Assembly (NCBI RefSeq): GCF_022603395.1
Contig: NZ_JAIBKA010000001.1
Location: forward strand, 496,001-560,000
DNA: 64,000 nt
Reading direction: 5' to 3'
Origin: Desulfoferrobacter suflitae
Lineage (GTDB): Bacteria; Desulfobacterota; Syntrophobacteria; Syntrophobacterales; Syntrophobacteraceae
Each line of letters opens with the position of its first letter. Position 1 is the first letter of the stretch. Shown piece after piece: positions 8,572 to 16,692 of the stretch. A program made the translations under genes and the position numbers. Below the pieces are notes generated by a model. It was not told the DNA's origin. It was given only the letters and a program-made list of their open reading frames with translations, and ran no database searches.

Positions 8572-9927
8572 ATGCCGTCAATGAGTGATCAACCCACCTT
8601 CGACCGATTCATCACCAGTGTAAAGCAATTCGATATTTCAGGCAAAACCCTGCTGCTGCCGGACATGGCGCCATTTGCCGTACGCCTCCTGGCGGCAAGC
8701 TTTCGCGCCATTGGTGTGCCCGCAGTGGTTATGGAAACCTACAAGGGACTTTCGCTCGGCAAACAATTCACCTCCGGCAAAGAGTGCTTCCCCTGCCAGG
8801 TCACCCTCGGAGACATCCTCTACCATCTGCAAAAAGAGAAAAAACGGTTGGGCGCAGCCTTTTCTCCCGACAACTACGTCTATTTCCTCCCGGAAGCAGA
8901 CGGCCCGTGCCGCTTTGGCATGTACAACAAGATGCAGCGGCTGATCCTGGACCGATTTGACGGATTCAAGGAAGTCCCCATCGTCTATATCTCAACGAAA
9001 AATGCCTATGCCACAGAGACCATCATGCCGCCGGATCGATCCCCCATCTTTCGGCGTTTGAGCTTTGTGAGCATGATCATCGCCGATGTGCTGGACCGCA
9101 TCGTTTGGCGGGTGCGCCCCTACGAACTGCGAACCGGCATGACCGATTCCTTCATGCAGGAAGGTCTCGCCGCCATGATTGCGACTATCGAAGCAGTGGG
9201 CGCCGACCTAAACTTCAACCGGCTCTACCGGGTCCTCGAAGACATTGTGATGACCGCTCGCGGCTTCATCGACCCGTATCAACCACGACGTCCCCGCATC
9301 GGATTGGTGGGAGAGATCTATTTGCGTCATCACCCCGATTCCAACCAGGACCTCATACGCAATATCGAGGAGTACGGCGGTGAAGTGGTGGATGCCTCCT
9401 GCGGCGAGTGGATCAACTTTGTAGCCTTTGAGAGGGCCAGAAAGCTGCGGCGCAAGTGGCGGGAACATTGGCTGGAAGGGGATTTCAAAGCACTGCGCGC
9501 CGCCGCCCGCAAACTGATTTCCCATGAGATCGAAAAACTATACCAGGCCTGGCGCCAGGGCCAGGTATACCGGAGCGCATTACAACATTTGGACATCGCA
9601 AGCGACCATAGCATCAGAGCTGTGGAGCGCAGACTGGATCGCAATCGCCTGTTTAACTTCGATATCGGCACCGAGGCGGCTTTGAGCATTGGGGGAGCTT
9701 TAGAGTATGCCCATCACGGGTTCAACGGCATAGTCAATGTATTTCCTTTCACCTGCATGCCCAGCACCATCTGTTCGGCGATTCTCAAGCCCTTGCTGCA
9801 TGAAAAGAAAATACCGTACATCGACACCGCTTACGACGGGACCACCCAACCCAATCGCGAAGCGGCCCTGCGTACTTTCATGTATCAGGCCAAACAGCAT
9901 CTGGAAGCCAGTCGTGCGCGTAACTGA
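8572..9927 (+). CDS. HgdB-like (2-hydroxyacyl-CoA dehydratase D-component family) partner of the activase
   Basis: A 451-residue protein of the family that is usually found as the C-terminal part of very large activase proteins. Cysteine-containing motifs suited to an iron-sulfur cluster are GKECFPCQVTLGD, EADGPCRFGMYNK, DASCGEW and FPFTCMPSTIC. A Rossmann-like segment RIGLVGEIYLRHHPDSNQD follows the middle. It stands 290 bases downstream of the double-activase gene, on the same strand, so in this genome the two halves are separate genes. The start is ATG 8572; ATG 8581 is an alternative. Its reaction is not known. Homology suggests it accepts electrons from the activase, but whether it acts on an acyl-CoA is an inference I cannot support further. 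Confidence 0.78.
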   Translation: MPSMSDQPTFDRFITSVKQFDISGKTLLLPDMAPFAVRLLAASFRAIGVPAVVMETYKGLSLGKQFTSGKECFPCQVTLGDILYHLQKEKKRLGAAFSPDNYVYFLPEADGPCRFGMYNKMQRLILDRFDGFKEVPIVYISTKNAYATETIMPPDRSPIFRRLSFVSMIIADVLDRIVWRVRPYELRTGMTDSFMQEGLAAMIATIEAVGADLNFNRLYRVLEDIVMTARGFIDPYQPRRPRIGLVGEIYLRHHPDSNQDLIRNIEEYGGEVVDASCGEWINFVAFERARKLRRKWREHWLEGDFKALRAAARKLISHEIEKLYQAWRQGQVYRSALQHLDIASDHSIRAVERRLDRNRLFNFDIGTEAALSIGGALEYAHHGFNGIVNVFPFTCMPSTICSAILKPLLHEKKIPYIDTAYDGTTQPNREAALRTFMYQAKQHLEASRARN

Positions 9928-9944
9928 ACAAGGACTTTAACTAC

Positions 9945-11429
9945 ATGACACAACACATGATCATTAACGCCGTCCACCCGGAGGAGTTCCGGGTAGCGCT
10001 GGTGGAAGGGCAGTCCCTGGAGGGTTTCTTCATTGAAACAGCGACCAGAGGCAAGTTCGTCGGCAATCTCTACCGAGGCATCATTGCCCATGTGCAGCCA
10101 AGCCTGCAGGCCGCCTTTGTGAACTACGGCATGGAGCGCAACGGGTTTCTCCCCTTCAGCGAAATCCACCCGGAGTACTACCAGAAGGAGGTCAGCGAAC
10201 CGGTTAAGATCCAGGAGGTCATCTTTCCAGGCCAGGAAGTACTGGTGCAAGTGGTAAAAGAGGAGATAGGCAACAAGGGAGCCCTTCTCACCACATACAT
10301 TTCTCTTGCCGGGCGGGACGTGGTGTTGATGCCCGGCCAGTCACAGCGGGGAGTTTCGCGCAAGATTGAGGACGACAGCCAGCGGGAAAGACTCAAGGAA
10401 TTGGCCAAGGACCTCAATATCCCCGAGGAACTGGGGATTATTATCCGCACCGCCGCAGAAAACCGGACCAAACGCGAAATCACCAAGGACCTTAATCACA
10501 TGGTGCGGGTTTGGGAGGAAATCAAAAAGCGCGTGGAGGAAAGCACCGCGCCCTGCCTCATTTACAAGGAACAGGACCTGGCCATAAGAGTCGTGCGGGA
10601 TTTCTTCAGTCCCCAAATAAAATCCATCCTGGTGGACGACAAGGACGTGCACCGTCAGGTCAAGGATTTCCTGCGCATCATCAGCCCCAGGCATCAGCGC
10701 AACGTCAAGCTTTACCGGGGAGATGGGCCGATTTTTGTCAAATACAACCTGGAAGATCAAATCGAACAGATTTTTCAGAAGAAGGTGGGCTTAAAATCGG
10801 GCGGCTATCTGATGATCGATCCAACCGAGGCACTGGTGGCCATCGATGTCAACTCGGGTAAGAGCAGCAGCAACGGGGCCCTGGAAGAAACCATTTTCAA
10901 AGTCAATCTGGAGGCGGCGGCAGAAATTCCTCGCCAGTTGCGGTTGCGCGACCTCGGTGGACTGATTGTGATCGATTTCATCGATATGCGCGACCGCCGT
11001 CATATTCGGGAAGTGGAACGCAAGGTCAAGGAAGAAGCAAAGAAGGACAAGGCTAAAATCACCATTGGCAAGATATCTCGCTTTGGCCTCATGGAACTGT
11101 CAAGGCAGCATCTCGGGCTGAATATTCAACGCGGTTCCTACCAGGATTGTCCGGTGTGCAAGGGAACCGGCCTGATCCGATCACCCGAAGCAACCGGACT
11201 GCATTACCTGCGAAAAATCTGGTTGACACTGGTGCAGAAAAAGCCTGCCGAAGTCAAGGTGACCGTCTCTCTTGCGGTAGCCAATTATCTGCTCAACCAC
11301 AAACGGACTGACCTCGCCAAACTGGAAGAACGCTTCGACACCAGCATTTTTGTCGAAGCTTCACAACACCTTTTGCCGCATGAAGGTACGCTGGAATTTG
11401 TCACGCGCGAACCGGTTTCCCAGACATAG
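9945..11429 (+). CDS. rng: Ribonuclease G (RNase E/G family)
   Basis: A 494-residue endoribonuclease that matures rRNA and degrades mRNA in the cytosol. An S1-like RNA-binding domain near residues 35-120 (FVGNLYRGIIAHVQPSLQA, FVNYGMERNGFLPFSEI) is followed by the RNase H-like and DNase I-like parts. The two catalytic Asp motifs are AIDVNSGKSSSN and IVIDFIDMRD. The Zn-link CPVCKGTG, which joins subunits, is present near residue 400. The length matches RNase G, without the long scaffold tail of RNase E. It begins 17 bases after the HgdB-like gene, so it may be read from the same transcript. Confidence 0.93.
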   Translation: MTQHMIINAVHPEEFRVALVEGQSLEGFFIETATRGKFVGNLYRGIIAHVQPSLQAAFVNYGMERNGFLPFSEIHPEYYQKEVSEPVKIQEVIFPGQEVLVQVVKEEIGNKGALLTTYISLAGRDVVLMPGQSQRGVSRKIEDDSQRERLKELAKDLNIPEELGIIIRTAAENRTKREITKDLNHMVRVWEEIKKRVEESTAPCLIYKEQDLAIRVVRDFFSPQIKSILVDDKDVHRQVKDFLRIISPRHQRNVKLYRGDGPIFVKYNLEDQIEQIFQKKVGLKSGGYLMIDPTEALVAIDVNSGKSSSNGALEETIFKVNLEAAAEIPRQLRLRDLGGLIVIDFIDMRDRRHIREVERKVKEEAKKDKAKITIGKISRFGLMELSRQHLGLNIQRGSYQDCPVCKGTGLIRSPEATGLHYLRKIWLTLVQKKPAEVKVTVSLAVANYLLNHKRTDLAKLEERFDTSIFVEASQHLLPHEGTLEFVTREPVSQT

Positions 11430-11453
11430 CCCAACCCGGGAGGCTGTCCCACA

Positions 11454-12473
11454 ATGCCGCCACACCGGCAGGAATCCAGAAAAGCGGCCTCAGCCGCTCG
11501 ATGTCGCATGCCGGCAGAAACAACGCAAGAAAGCATGAATAAAGTCCGTCTGAAAGGATTCACCCGACCGGTGCCCGATTCACCCCTGGTTTCCATCATC
11601 ATACCTACCTACAATTACGCTTGCTATCTTCCTACGGCACTGCAATCGTGCTTCACGCAAACTCACAAGAACATCGAGGTCATTGTTGTGGATGACGGCT
11701 CCACCGACGACACTCGACGACGGGTAGTCGAGTTCAAAGATCGCGTTCACTATCATTACCAGCCCAACAGGGGGGTTTCCGCAGCCAGAAACAAAGGGCT
11801 GGATCTCGCCTCAGGAGAATACATCAATTTTCTCGACGCCGACGACTACCTGACGGAGGATTCCATCGCAGCCAGACTGAAAATTCTTGTGCAGCATGAG
11901 GACATAGGCGTCGTCGTCAGCAACAGCTATCGTCAGCGGGAACCCGAAGCAGGAGGAACGCCTGGTTTGACATTCAAACCCAAGGTCAGACGCGACATCA
12001 TTTCAGACCGGTTCTATGAGCACCTTTTACTGCAAGAAATCTCTTTTGCCACCTGCACGGCATTGCTACGGGGCACTCTGGCCAGACGGTTCAGATTTCC
12101 CACAGACATCACCAATGGCGAGGACATAGCCTACTTCAGCAAGATATTCTTCTGCGCCAGGGTCTACTATCTGGCAAACCCCACCGCGGTGGTGGTCAAA
12201 CATCCGGACAGCCTGCGACAAGACATCAAGAAAATAAGGGATCAGGACCTGGCGCTTGTTCACACCATTTTCGACGATCCTCTTTATGGAGGCAAACTCG
12301 ATTATTTGCGAAAAACATTCACCTCACTCAGTTATCTTTCTCTTGCAGGGAGCTTTTACCGGGCCGCAGACAAGAAGCTCGCAAGGAAGTATTACCGGGC
12401 GGGAATCAAGCACAAACCACGCAATATTTTGCGCGTGAATGCGCTGTCAAAATTTCTCAGATCTTACCTGTGA
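11454..12473 (+). CDS. Family 2 glycosyltransferase
   Basis: A 339-residue GT-A fold glycosyltransferase, probably acting at the cytoplasmic face of the inner membrane in LPS or polysaccharide synthesis. The family signature is clear: SIIIPTYNYACYLPTALQS, then EVIVVDDGSTDDT for the sugar nucleotide and INFLDADDYLTED for the metal-binding DXD. No membrane segment is seen. The first 27 residues (Ala/Arg/Ser-rich) do not look conserved. An ATG at 11535 would remove them, but its ribosome site is weaker than the GGGAGG before 11454, so I keep the longer form. The donor and acceptor are unknown. A family 4 enzyme follows downstream. Confidence 0.85.
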   Translation: MPPHRQESRKAASAARCRMPAETTQESMNKVRLKGFTRPVPDSPLVSIIIPTYNYACYLPTALQSCFTQTHKNIEVIVVDDGSTDDTRRRVVEFKDRVHYHYQPNRGVSAARNKGLDLASGEYINFLDADDYLTEDSIAARLKILVQHEDIGVVVSNSYRQREPEAGGTPGLTFKPKVRRDIISDRFYEHLLLQEISFATCTALLRGTLARRFRFPTDITNGEDIAYFSKIFFCARVYYLANPTAVVVKHPDSLRQDIKKIRDQDLALVHTIFDDPLYGGKLDYLRKTFTSLSYLSLAGSFYRAADKKLARKYYRAGIKHKPRNILRVNALSKFLRSYL

Positions 12474-12693
12474 GTCGGCACTCGATGGCCTCATCGTTGA
12501 TCTCAACTCTCCCGGGGTATCCAACAGATCTCGTCTCATAGGCAGCCCACTCTAGTCGGCTGCACCACGCGCTTGGCATGATGTGGCCGCGCATCAGCGA
12601 GACTTGTCACAGGCCACGGTGGGAGAGAAGTGCGCCTTCACCCGGTCTATGGTGGCAGAGGTCGTTCACTCCGTCTGCAGCTGGAATTGTTGA
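12474..12693. other. Non-coding stretch between the two glycosyltransferases
   Basis: Together with the structured segment that follows, this forms a gap of roughly 445 bases between the two glycosyltransferase genes. Short open frames exist, but their products are Trp/Pro/Arg-rich with no recognisable motif. One small hairpin (GCAGCC with GGCTGC, near 12542-12565) is visible. I see no terminator with a T-run and no tRNA. Confidence 0.4.
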
Positions 12694-12779
12694 CCCGGGT
12701 ATGCTATGTGTCTTTTTCGTTGGGACACGCAGACTCCGGGGGGCGGTGCATGAGGCCCGACTTATGGTCCATACCCGGG
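12694..12779 (+). promoter_or_regulatory. Inverted repeat enclosing two smaller helices, possible leader RNA
   Basis: CCCGGGTATG (12694-12703) is the exact reverse complement of CATACCCGGG (12770-12779). Between them GTGTC (from 12709) can pair with GACAC (from 12724), and GGGC (about 12741) with GCCC (about 12755), which would make a three-way junction. The element lies before the family 4 glycosyltransferase. No T-run follows, so it is not a terminator. I do not match it to a known RNA family, and a chance or DNA-level role is possible. Confidence 0.3.
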
Positions 12780-12918
12780 AGCCTGCTCAGGAATCCTCGG
12801 GGCCGCCAATCGTGCACGAGTAAAACTTGGCGTGAAAATCTATGACTCACCAGGCGCATCATTGAGGGATGCCGGCCCAACCGGCCTGCAACCGATCGAC
12901 TGGGCAGATGGGATCGTT

Positions 12919-14052
12919 GTGAAAATCGCTTTGGTCAATAAGGTCATGAGCCGCCGCGGCGGCGGCGGAGAACGTTATGCAGTGGACCTCGCCCACCATT
13001 TGCTGTCTTTCGATTGCCAGGTTCATGCCTACGGGCAGCTGCTTGAAGACCTGCCACAAGCAGTCCAGCGCCACCCCGTCACCGCTCCCGTAAGACCCGG
13101 CTTTCGCAAAATCACCGGCTTTATCCGAAGCGTCAGGTCAGCCCTCGGCGATCAACACTACGACATCATTTATGCGCTGACCCAGTTTTATCCGACCGAC
13201 ATTTACTTCATGGGCGGAGGCATGCACGAGCACTGGATGCATGTACGAGATCCCAACCCGGTGATGAGGCAATTGAGATACCTGATCAATCCGACCCATC
13301 TGGTCATGCGGAGAGTTGAACGCCGCTTGTGTCGAGCGGCAAACTGCCGGGTCGTCATCGCCAACTCCAACATGGTCAAACGCCATGCCATGGTGTACGG
13401 AGGGGTCCCCGGGGAGCGCATCCAGGTCGTTCACAACGGTGTCGACCTGAACACCTTCAATCTCGGCGTATGCAGACAATTGCGCACCTCGGTACGCCGG
13501 GAGCTCGGCTTCGGAGAGGACCAGATTGTCATTCTGTTTATCGCCCATAATTGGCGGCGCAAGGGACTGGAGACCTTGATGAGGGCACTGGGCATGATCC
13601 TTCGTCAGGTCCCCCGCTACCAGCTTGTGGTGGCGGGGCGCGGGCGAATTGGCGCATTTGCCAAAATCATCCAACAAAACAAACTGCACGACCATGTGCG
13701 GTTCGTTGGCCCCGTCGATGCTCCGCAACGCTATTATGCCGGCGCTGATCTGATGGTTCTGCCAACCATGTACGACCCCTGTGCCGGGGTCACCCTGGAA
13801 GCAATGGCGTGCGGGCTGCCCGTCATCACCACGGCATCCAACGGCGCCAGTGAGTTGATCAATGAACAGAGCGGCTTCGTCCTTGAAAATCACACCGATG
13901 CGACAACCCTGAGCCACTACCTGCTGTACCTCGCCGAGGACCCGATTCGGACGGCAATGGGCCAACACGCTGCAAGGGTGATGCAGGATCATTCATTTGC
14001 AAAGGTCGCCCAGAGAACCTATGAAATCATGCGCGCAATGATTAGGAAATAG
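12919..14052 (+). CDS. Family 4 glycosyltransferase, WaaG-like
   Basis: A GT-B fold enzyme of about 377 residues from the GTG at 12919, where KIALVNKVMSRRGGGGERYA begins. An upstream ATG at 12832 would add 29 residues with no family resemblance, so I prefer the GTG although its ribosome site is weak. The N-terminal glycine-rich RGGGGERYA loop and the C-terminal nucleotide-sugar site (HNGVDLNTF, NWRRKGLETL, PTMYDPCAGVTLEAMACG with the paired Glu of the EX7E motif) match the WaaG/RfaG-like group, which adds a hexose to the heptose of the LPS core. This fits the envelope genes elsewhere in the window, but the acceptor is an inference. Confidence 0.85.
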   Translation: MKIALVNKVMSRRGGGGERYAVDLAHHLLSFDCQVHAYGQLLEDLPQAVQRHPVTAPVRPGFRKITGFIRSVRSALGDQHYDIIYALTQFYPTDIYFMGGGMHEHWMHVRDPNPVMRQLRYLINPTHLVMRRVERRLCRAANCRVVIANSNMVKRHAMVYGGVPGERIQVVHNGVDLNTFNLGVCRQLRTSVRRELGFGEDQIVILFIAHNWRRKGLETLMRALGMILRQVPRYQLVVAGRGRIGAFAKIIQQNKLHDHVRFVGPVDAPQRYYAGADLMVLPTMYDPCAGVTLEAMACGLPVITTASNGASELINEQSGFVLENHTDATTLSHYLLYLAEDPIRTAMGQHAARVMQDHSFAKVAQRTYEIMRAMIRK

Positions 14053-14103
14053 GCCTGCTGCTCATGCACGTGGCAATGCCGCAACCGGTTTGGGGCAAGA
14101 GTG

Positions 14104-14787
14104 TCACACGATCACGTAGCGCTTGATGGTGCGCACCACTTCGTCGGGATCATCCAGGAGGGTGAACAGATCCAAATCCTGAGGCGAGATGTAGTTGCGA
14201 GCGAGCAGAGTGTCCTTAATCCACTCTATGATGCCGTTCCAATAGCTCGATCCCACCAGGACGACCGGGAATGGCTTGGTTCGCCTGGTTTGAATCAGCG
14301 TCAGCGCCTCGAAGATTTCATCCATTGTTCCGAACCCTCCCGGCATCCCCACATAAGCTTGCGCGTACTTGACAAACATCACCTTGCGGACAAAAAAATA
14401 TTTGAAATCCACAATGATGTCCGCAAACTGATTGCTTTCCTGTTCGAGGGGCAAACGAATATTGAGCCCCACCGACTTGGCCCCCCCCTCGCCGGCTCCT
14501 TTGTTACCCGCTTCCATGATCCCGGGACCACCTCCGGTGATGATATTGAAGCCGCTTTGGGCAAGCTTCCTGGCAATGATGACGGTCTTCTCATAGTTCT
14601 CATCGCCCTCGCGGACCCGAGCCGAGCCAAAAATGGAAACGGCGGGATAGATATCGGAAAGATTTTCAAAACCGTCCACAAATTCTCCCAGGATCTTGAA
14701 CAGCCTCCACGAGTCCTGAACGGTCATCGCGTCGATAAGATATTGCCTTTCAGCCATGGTTGAGGTCCTTTCCGGGATCCAGCACAT
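14104..14787 (-). CDS. LOG-family protein (TIGR00730-like phosphoribohydrolase)
   Basis: About 227 residues with a Rossmann-like fold. The signatures GGGPGIMEAGNKGAGEGG and MPGGFGTMDEIFE are the two hallmark motifs of the LONELY GUY/YgdH family, often misannotated as lysine decarboxylase. Characterised members hydrolyse cytokinin or other nucleoside 5'-monophosphates to base and ribose 5-phosphate; the bacterial physiological substrate is not settled. The ATG at 14787 follows GGAGG by four bases. A second in-frame ATG at 14757 follows GGAAAGGACC by about seven bases and may be the true start, removing ten residues. It stands alone, converging on the glycosyltransferase gene. Confidence 0.88.
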   Translation of the reverse strand: MCWIPERTSTMAERQYLIDAMTVQDSWRLFKILGEFVDGFENLSDIYPAVSIFGSARVREGDENYEKTVIIARKLAQSGFNIITGGGPGIMEAGNKGAGEGGAKSVGLNIRLPLEQESNQFADIIVDFKYFFVRKVMFVKYAQAYVGMPGGFGTMDEIFEALTLIQTRRTKPFPVVLVGSSYWNGIIEWIKDTLLARNYISPQDLDLFTLLDDPDEVVRTIKRYVIV

Positions 14788-15120
14788 CAATCCTCCGCTC
14801 TAATGGGAATCGGCAGGACGGGCTTCGTGTAAAGCAAGTGAGGATATTACGCACTCAACTCATCATTAGCAAACTAATTCTATAATCCAGACGCGCCGTG
14901 ATCAACCGCATTGGACCGTCGACTGTGGCATCGCTTGCCGGCCCGGCAAGGGGGCATTAATTTCATGCAGAAGACTTTCAACAAACACATTGAAGCGTTA
15001 TTTAAAATAGGCTATGTAGCCAATGCGTAATCGAATCCAGCGCACCATGACTGTTTCGCGCCCTGAGCCGGGCAGCCCCGCTCAGTCTGGCAATCAATAA
15101 GAATGGAGGCCCCAGTGACA
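14788..15120. other. Divergent intergenic region with weak promoter-like sites
   Basis: About 330 bases between the LOG-family gene (minus) and the small acidic protein (plus). No gene is seen. A TATAAT at about 14880 has no good -35. A TTGAAG near 14990 is followed after 17 bases by TATGTA and is a possible plus-strand promoter for the small gene. Neither is strong enough to call. Confidence 0.35.
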
Positions 15121-15390
15121 ATGGATATGAAGGAATTTGTGCGAGCATCTCTTAAGAAGGTTTCAAAAAAAGTGACCGAAGGGTCTTTGGACATTCACGA
15201 GGAGGGCTACGATGACCAGGAGGAAATGCTTCTGGATTGGATTTGGATCGAATTGAAGGAAGAGTCTCCGGATAAGGACGCTGTGGTTAATATGGATCTG
15301 GACGATCTTTACGAAGTCATTGAGGCTTCGGCGGATATGTATGAAGATTATCGCATCCTGCTCGAATCAATCAGGAGTGACGGCAACTGA
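15121..15390 (+). CDS. Small acidic protein of unknown function
   Basis: Roughly 89 residues, strongly acidic in its centre and C-terminus (EEGYDDQEEMLLDWIWIE, DLDDLYEVIEASADMYEDY) after a basic N-terminal helix (VRASLKKVSKKVTEG). No signal peptide, membrane segment or known motif is visible. A GGAGG at 15105-15109 could serve either the GTG at 15115 or the ATG at 15121. The upstream ATG at 15103 overlaps that ribosome site and is unlikely. The gene is monocistronic: a strong intrinsic terminator follows 30 bases after the stop. The Asp/Glu bias resembles small partner proteins that bind basic partners, but that is only a guess. Confidence 0.7.
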   Translation: MDMKEFVRASLKKVSKKVTEGSLDIHEEGYDDQEEMLLDWIWIELKEESPDKDAVVNMDLDDLYEVIEASADMYEDYRILLESIRSDGN

Positions 15391-15419
15391 CGGGTACTTC
15401 CGATTTTCAGCTTTCTCCC

Positions 15420-15448
15420 AGCGTCCCGTAAAGGACGCTTTTTTTTTC
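15420..15448 (+). terminator. Intrinsic terminator of the small acidic gene
   Basis: AGCGTCC (15420-15426) pairs perfectly with GGACGCT (15433-15439) around a six-base loop, followed directly by a run of nine T broken by one C. It ends the small acidic gene and isolates it from rlmI, which starts at 15478. Confidence 0.9.
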
Positions 15449-15477
15449 TTATGGAAAGGTAGCAGCAACGGGCCACT

Positions 15478-16647
15478 ATGCAAACCGTGCATCTGAAACC
15501 GGGCAAAGAAAGACGCATCTTGAAGGGGCATCGGTGGATTTTCAGCAACGAGATTGCTGATTCTCTGGCAAACTTCGAGCCGGGCCACTGGGTCAAGGTG
15601 TTCACTGCCAAGGGAAGTTATTTGGGATCAGGATACCTCAATCCCAGCTCTCTCATTACCGTGCGGTTGGTGTGCCTGCCGGGCCAAGAGCCAAACAAGG
15701 ACTTTTTCTTCTCCCTGTTGCGCAATGCCGATCACCGGCGCAGCCGGACCCTTTACCCGGCATCGGCGTGCTACCGGGTTGTCTTTGGCGAGTCGGACGG
15801 TCTCCCGGGTCTGGTGGTGGACCGCTATGGCGATGTAATCGTTTATCAAGTCACCACACTGGGCATGACGAAGCTGGAACAGCTCTTTCAGGAGCTGCTC
15901 ATCGACTTGTACGGGCCGAGCGCTGTGGTCTTTCGCAACGATATTCAGGTGAGAGAGCTCGAGGGCCTTCCATTGAATAAAGGGGTGGTCCACGGGGCCA
16001 TCCCCGAAGAACACTGGGTATCAGTTGAAGACCTTGCACTGCACACCGACGTCATCAACGGCCAAAAAACCGGTCATTACCTCGATCAGCGGGACAATCG
16101 CAGGGCTCTGATTCCCTGGGTGCGAGGGAAAAAAGTGCTGGATTTGTTCTGTTACAGTGGCGCCTGGGGCCTGACGGCAGCCATGGGAGGAGCAGCGGAG
16201 GTGATCGGCGTGGACCGGTCTGCAACGGCTATCGCTCAGGCGCAAGGGAACGCGGTCAAGAATCGGCTGGAGGCTGTCACCACTTTTGTCGAACAGGATG
16301 TCTTCCAATATCTCAAGGGAATCCCTCGGGGAGCCTTCGATATTATCGTCTTAGATCCGCCGGCCTTTGCCAAGACCAAGAAATCATTGCCGGAAGCGAA
16401 GAAAGGCTATACCGATGTCAACCGGCGTGCGCTGCTGGGGTTGAAGCAGGGGGGGCTTCTGGTGAGCTGCTCCTGTTCCCATCACCTGAGTGAAGAAACC
16501 TTTCGTGAAGTGCTGTTACAGGCCGCTCAAGCGAGCGGCCGTCAGCTCCGATTGATCGAAGCGCGCGGGCAGGCGAAGGATCACCCGATGCTTTTGGCCA
16601 TGCCCGAAACGAGCTATCTCAAGTGCCTATTCCTTCAGGTGATCTAA
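15478..16647 (+). CDS. rlmI: 23S rRNA m5C methyltransferase, RlmI family
   Basis: A 389-residue class I SAM-dependent methyltransferase with the RlmI layout: an N-terminal PUA RNA-binding domain (LKPGKERRILKGHRWIFSNE), a linking EEHD-like region (VVDRYGDVIVYQV), then the Rossmann methyltransferase. Motif I is VLDLFCYSGAWGL and the acidic ribose-binding loop is EVIGVDRS. Motif IV DIIVLDPPAFAK and motif VI LLVSCSCSHHLS carry the cysteine expected for m5C chemistry. E. coli RlmI methylates C1962 of 23S rRNA; position specificity here is inferred. The ATG at 15478 follows the terminator of the previous gene, so a promoter must lie in the short gap. Confidence 0.9.
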   Translation: MQTVHLKPGKERRILKGHRWIFSNEIADSLANFEPGHWVKVFTAKGSYLGSGYLNPSSLITVRLVCLPGQEPNKDFFFSLLRNADHRRSRTLYPASACYRVVFGESDGLPGLVVDRYGDVIVYQVTTLGMTKLEQLFQELLIDLYGPSAVVFRNDIQVRELEGLPLNKGVVHGAIPEEHWVSVEDLALHTDVINGQKTGHYLDQRDNRRALIPWVRGKKVLDLFCYSGAWGLTAAMGGAAEVIGVDRSATAIAQAQGNAVKNRLEAVTTFVEQDVFQYLKGIPRGAFDIIVLDPPAFAKTKKSLPEAKKGYTDVNRRALLGLKQGGLLVSCSCSHHLSEETFREVLLQAAQASGRQLRLIEARGQAKDHPMLLAMPETSYLKCLFLQVI

Positions 16648-16692
16648 TGGATCATCCGCCCTCACCGGGAACAAGCCAGCCGTCGCACGTCC

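Noticed and set aside
12578-12845. Short frames of 71-81 codons between the glycosyltransferases
   Set aside because: Composition is Trp/Arg/Pro-rich, with no family resemblance; the region more likely holds untranslated structure.
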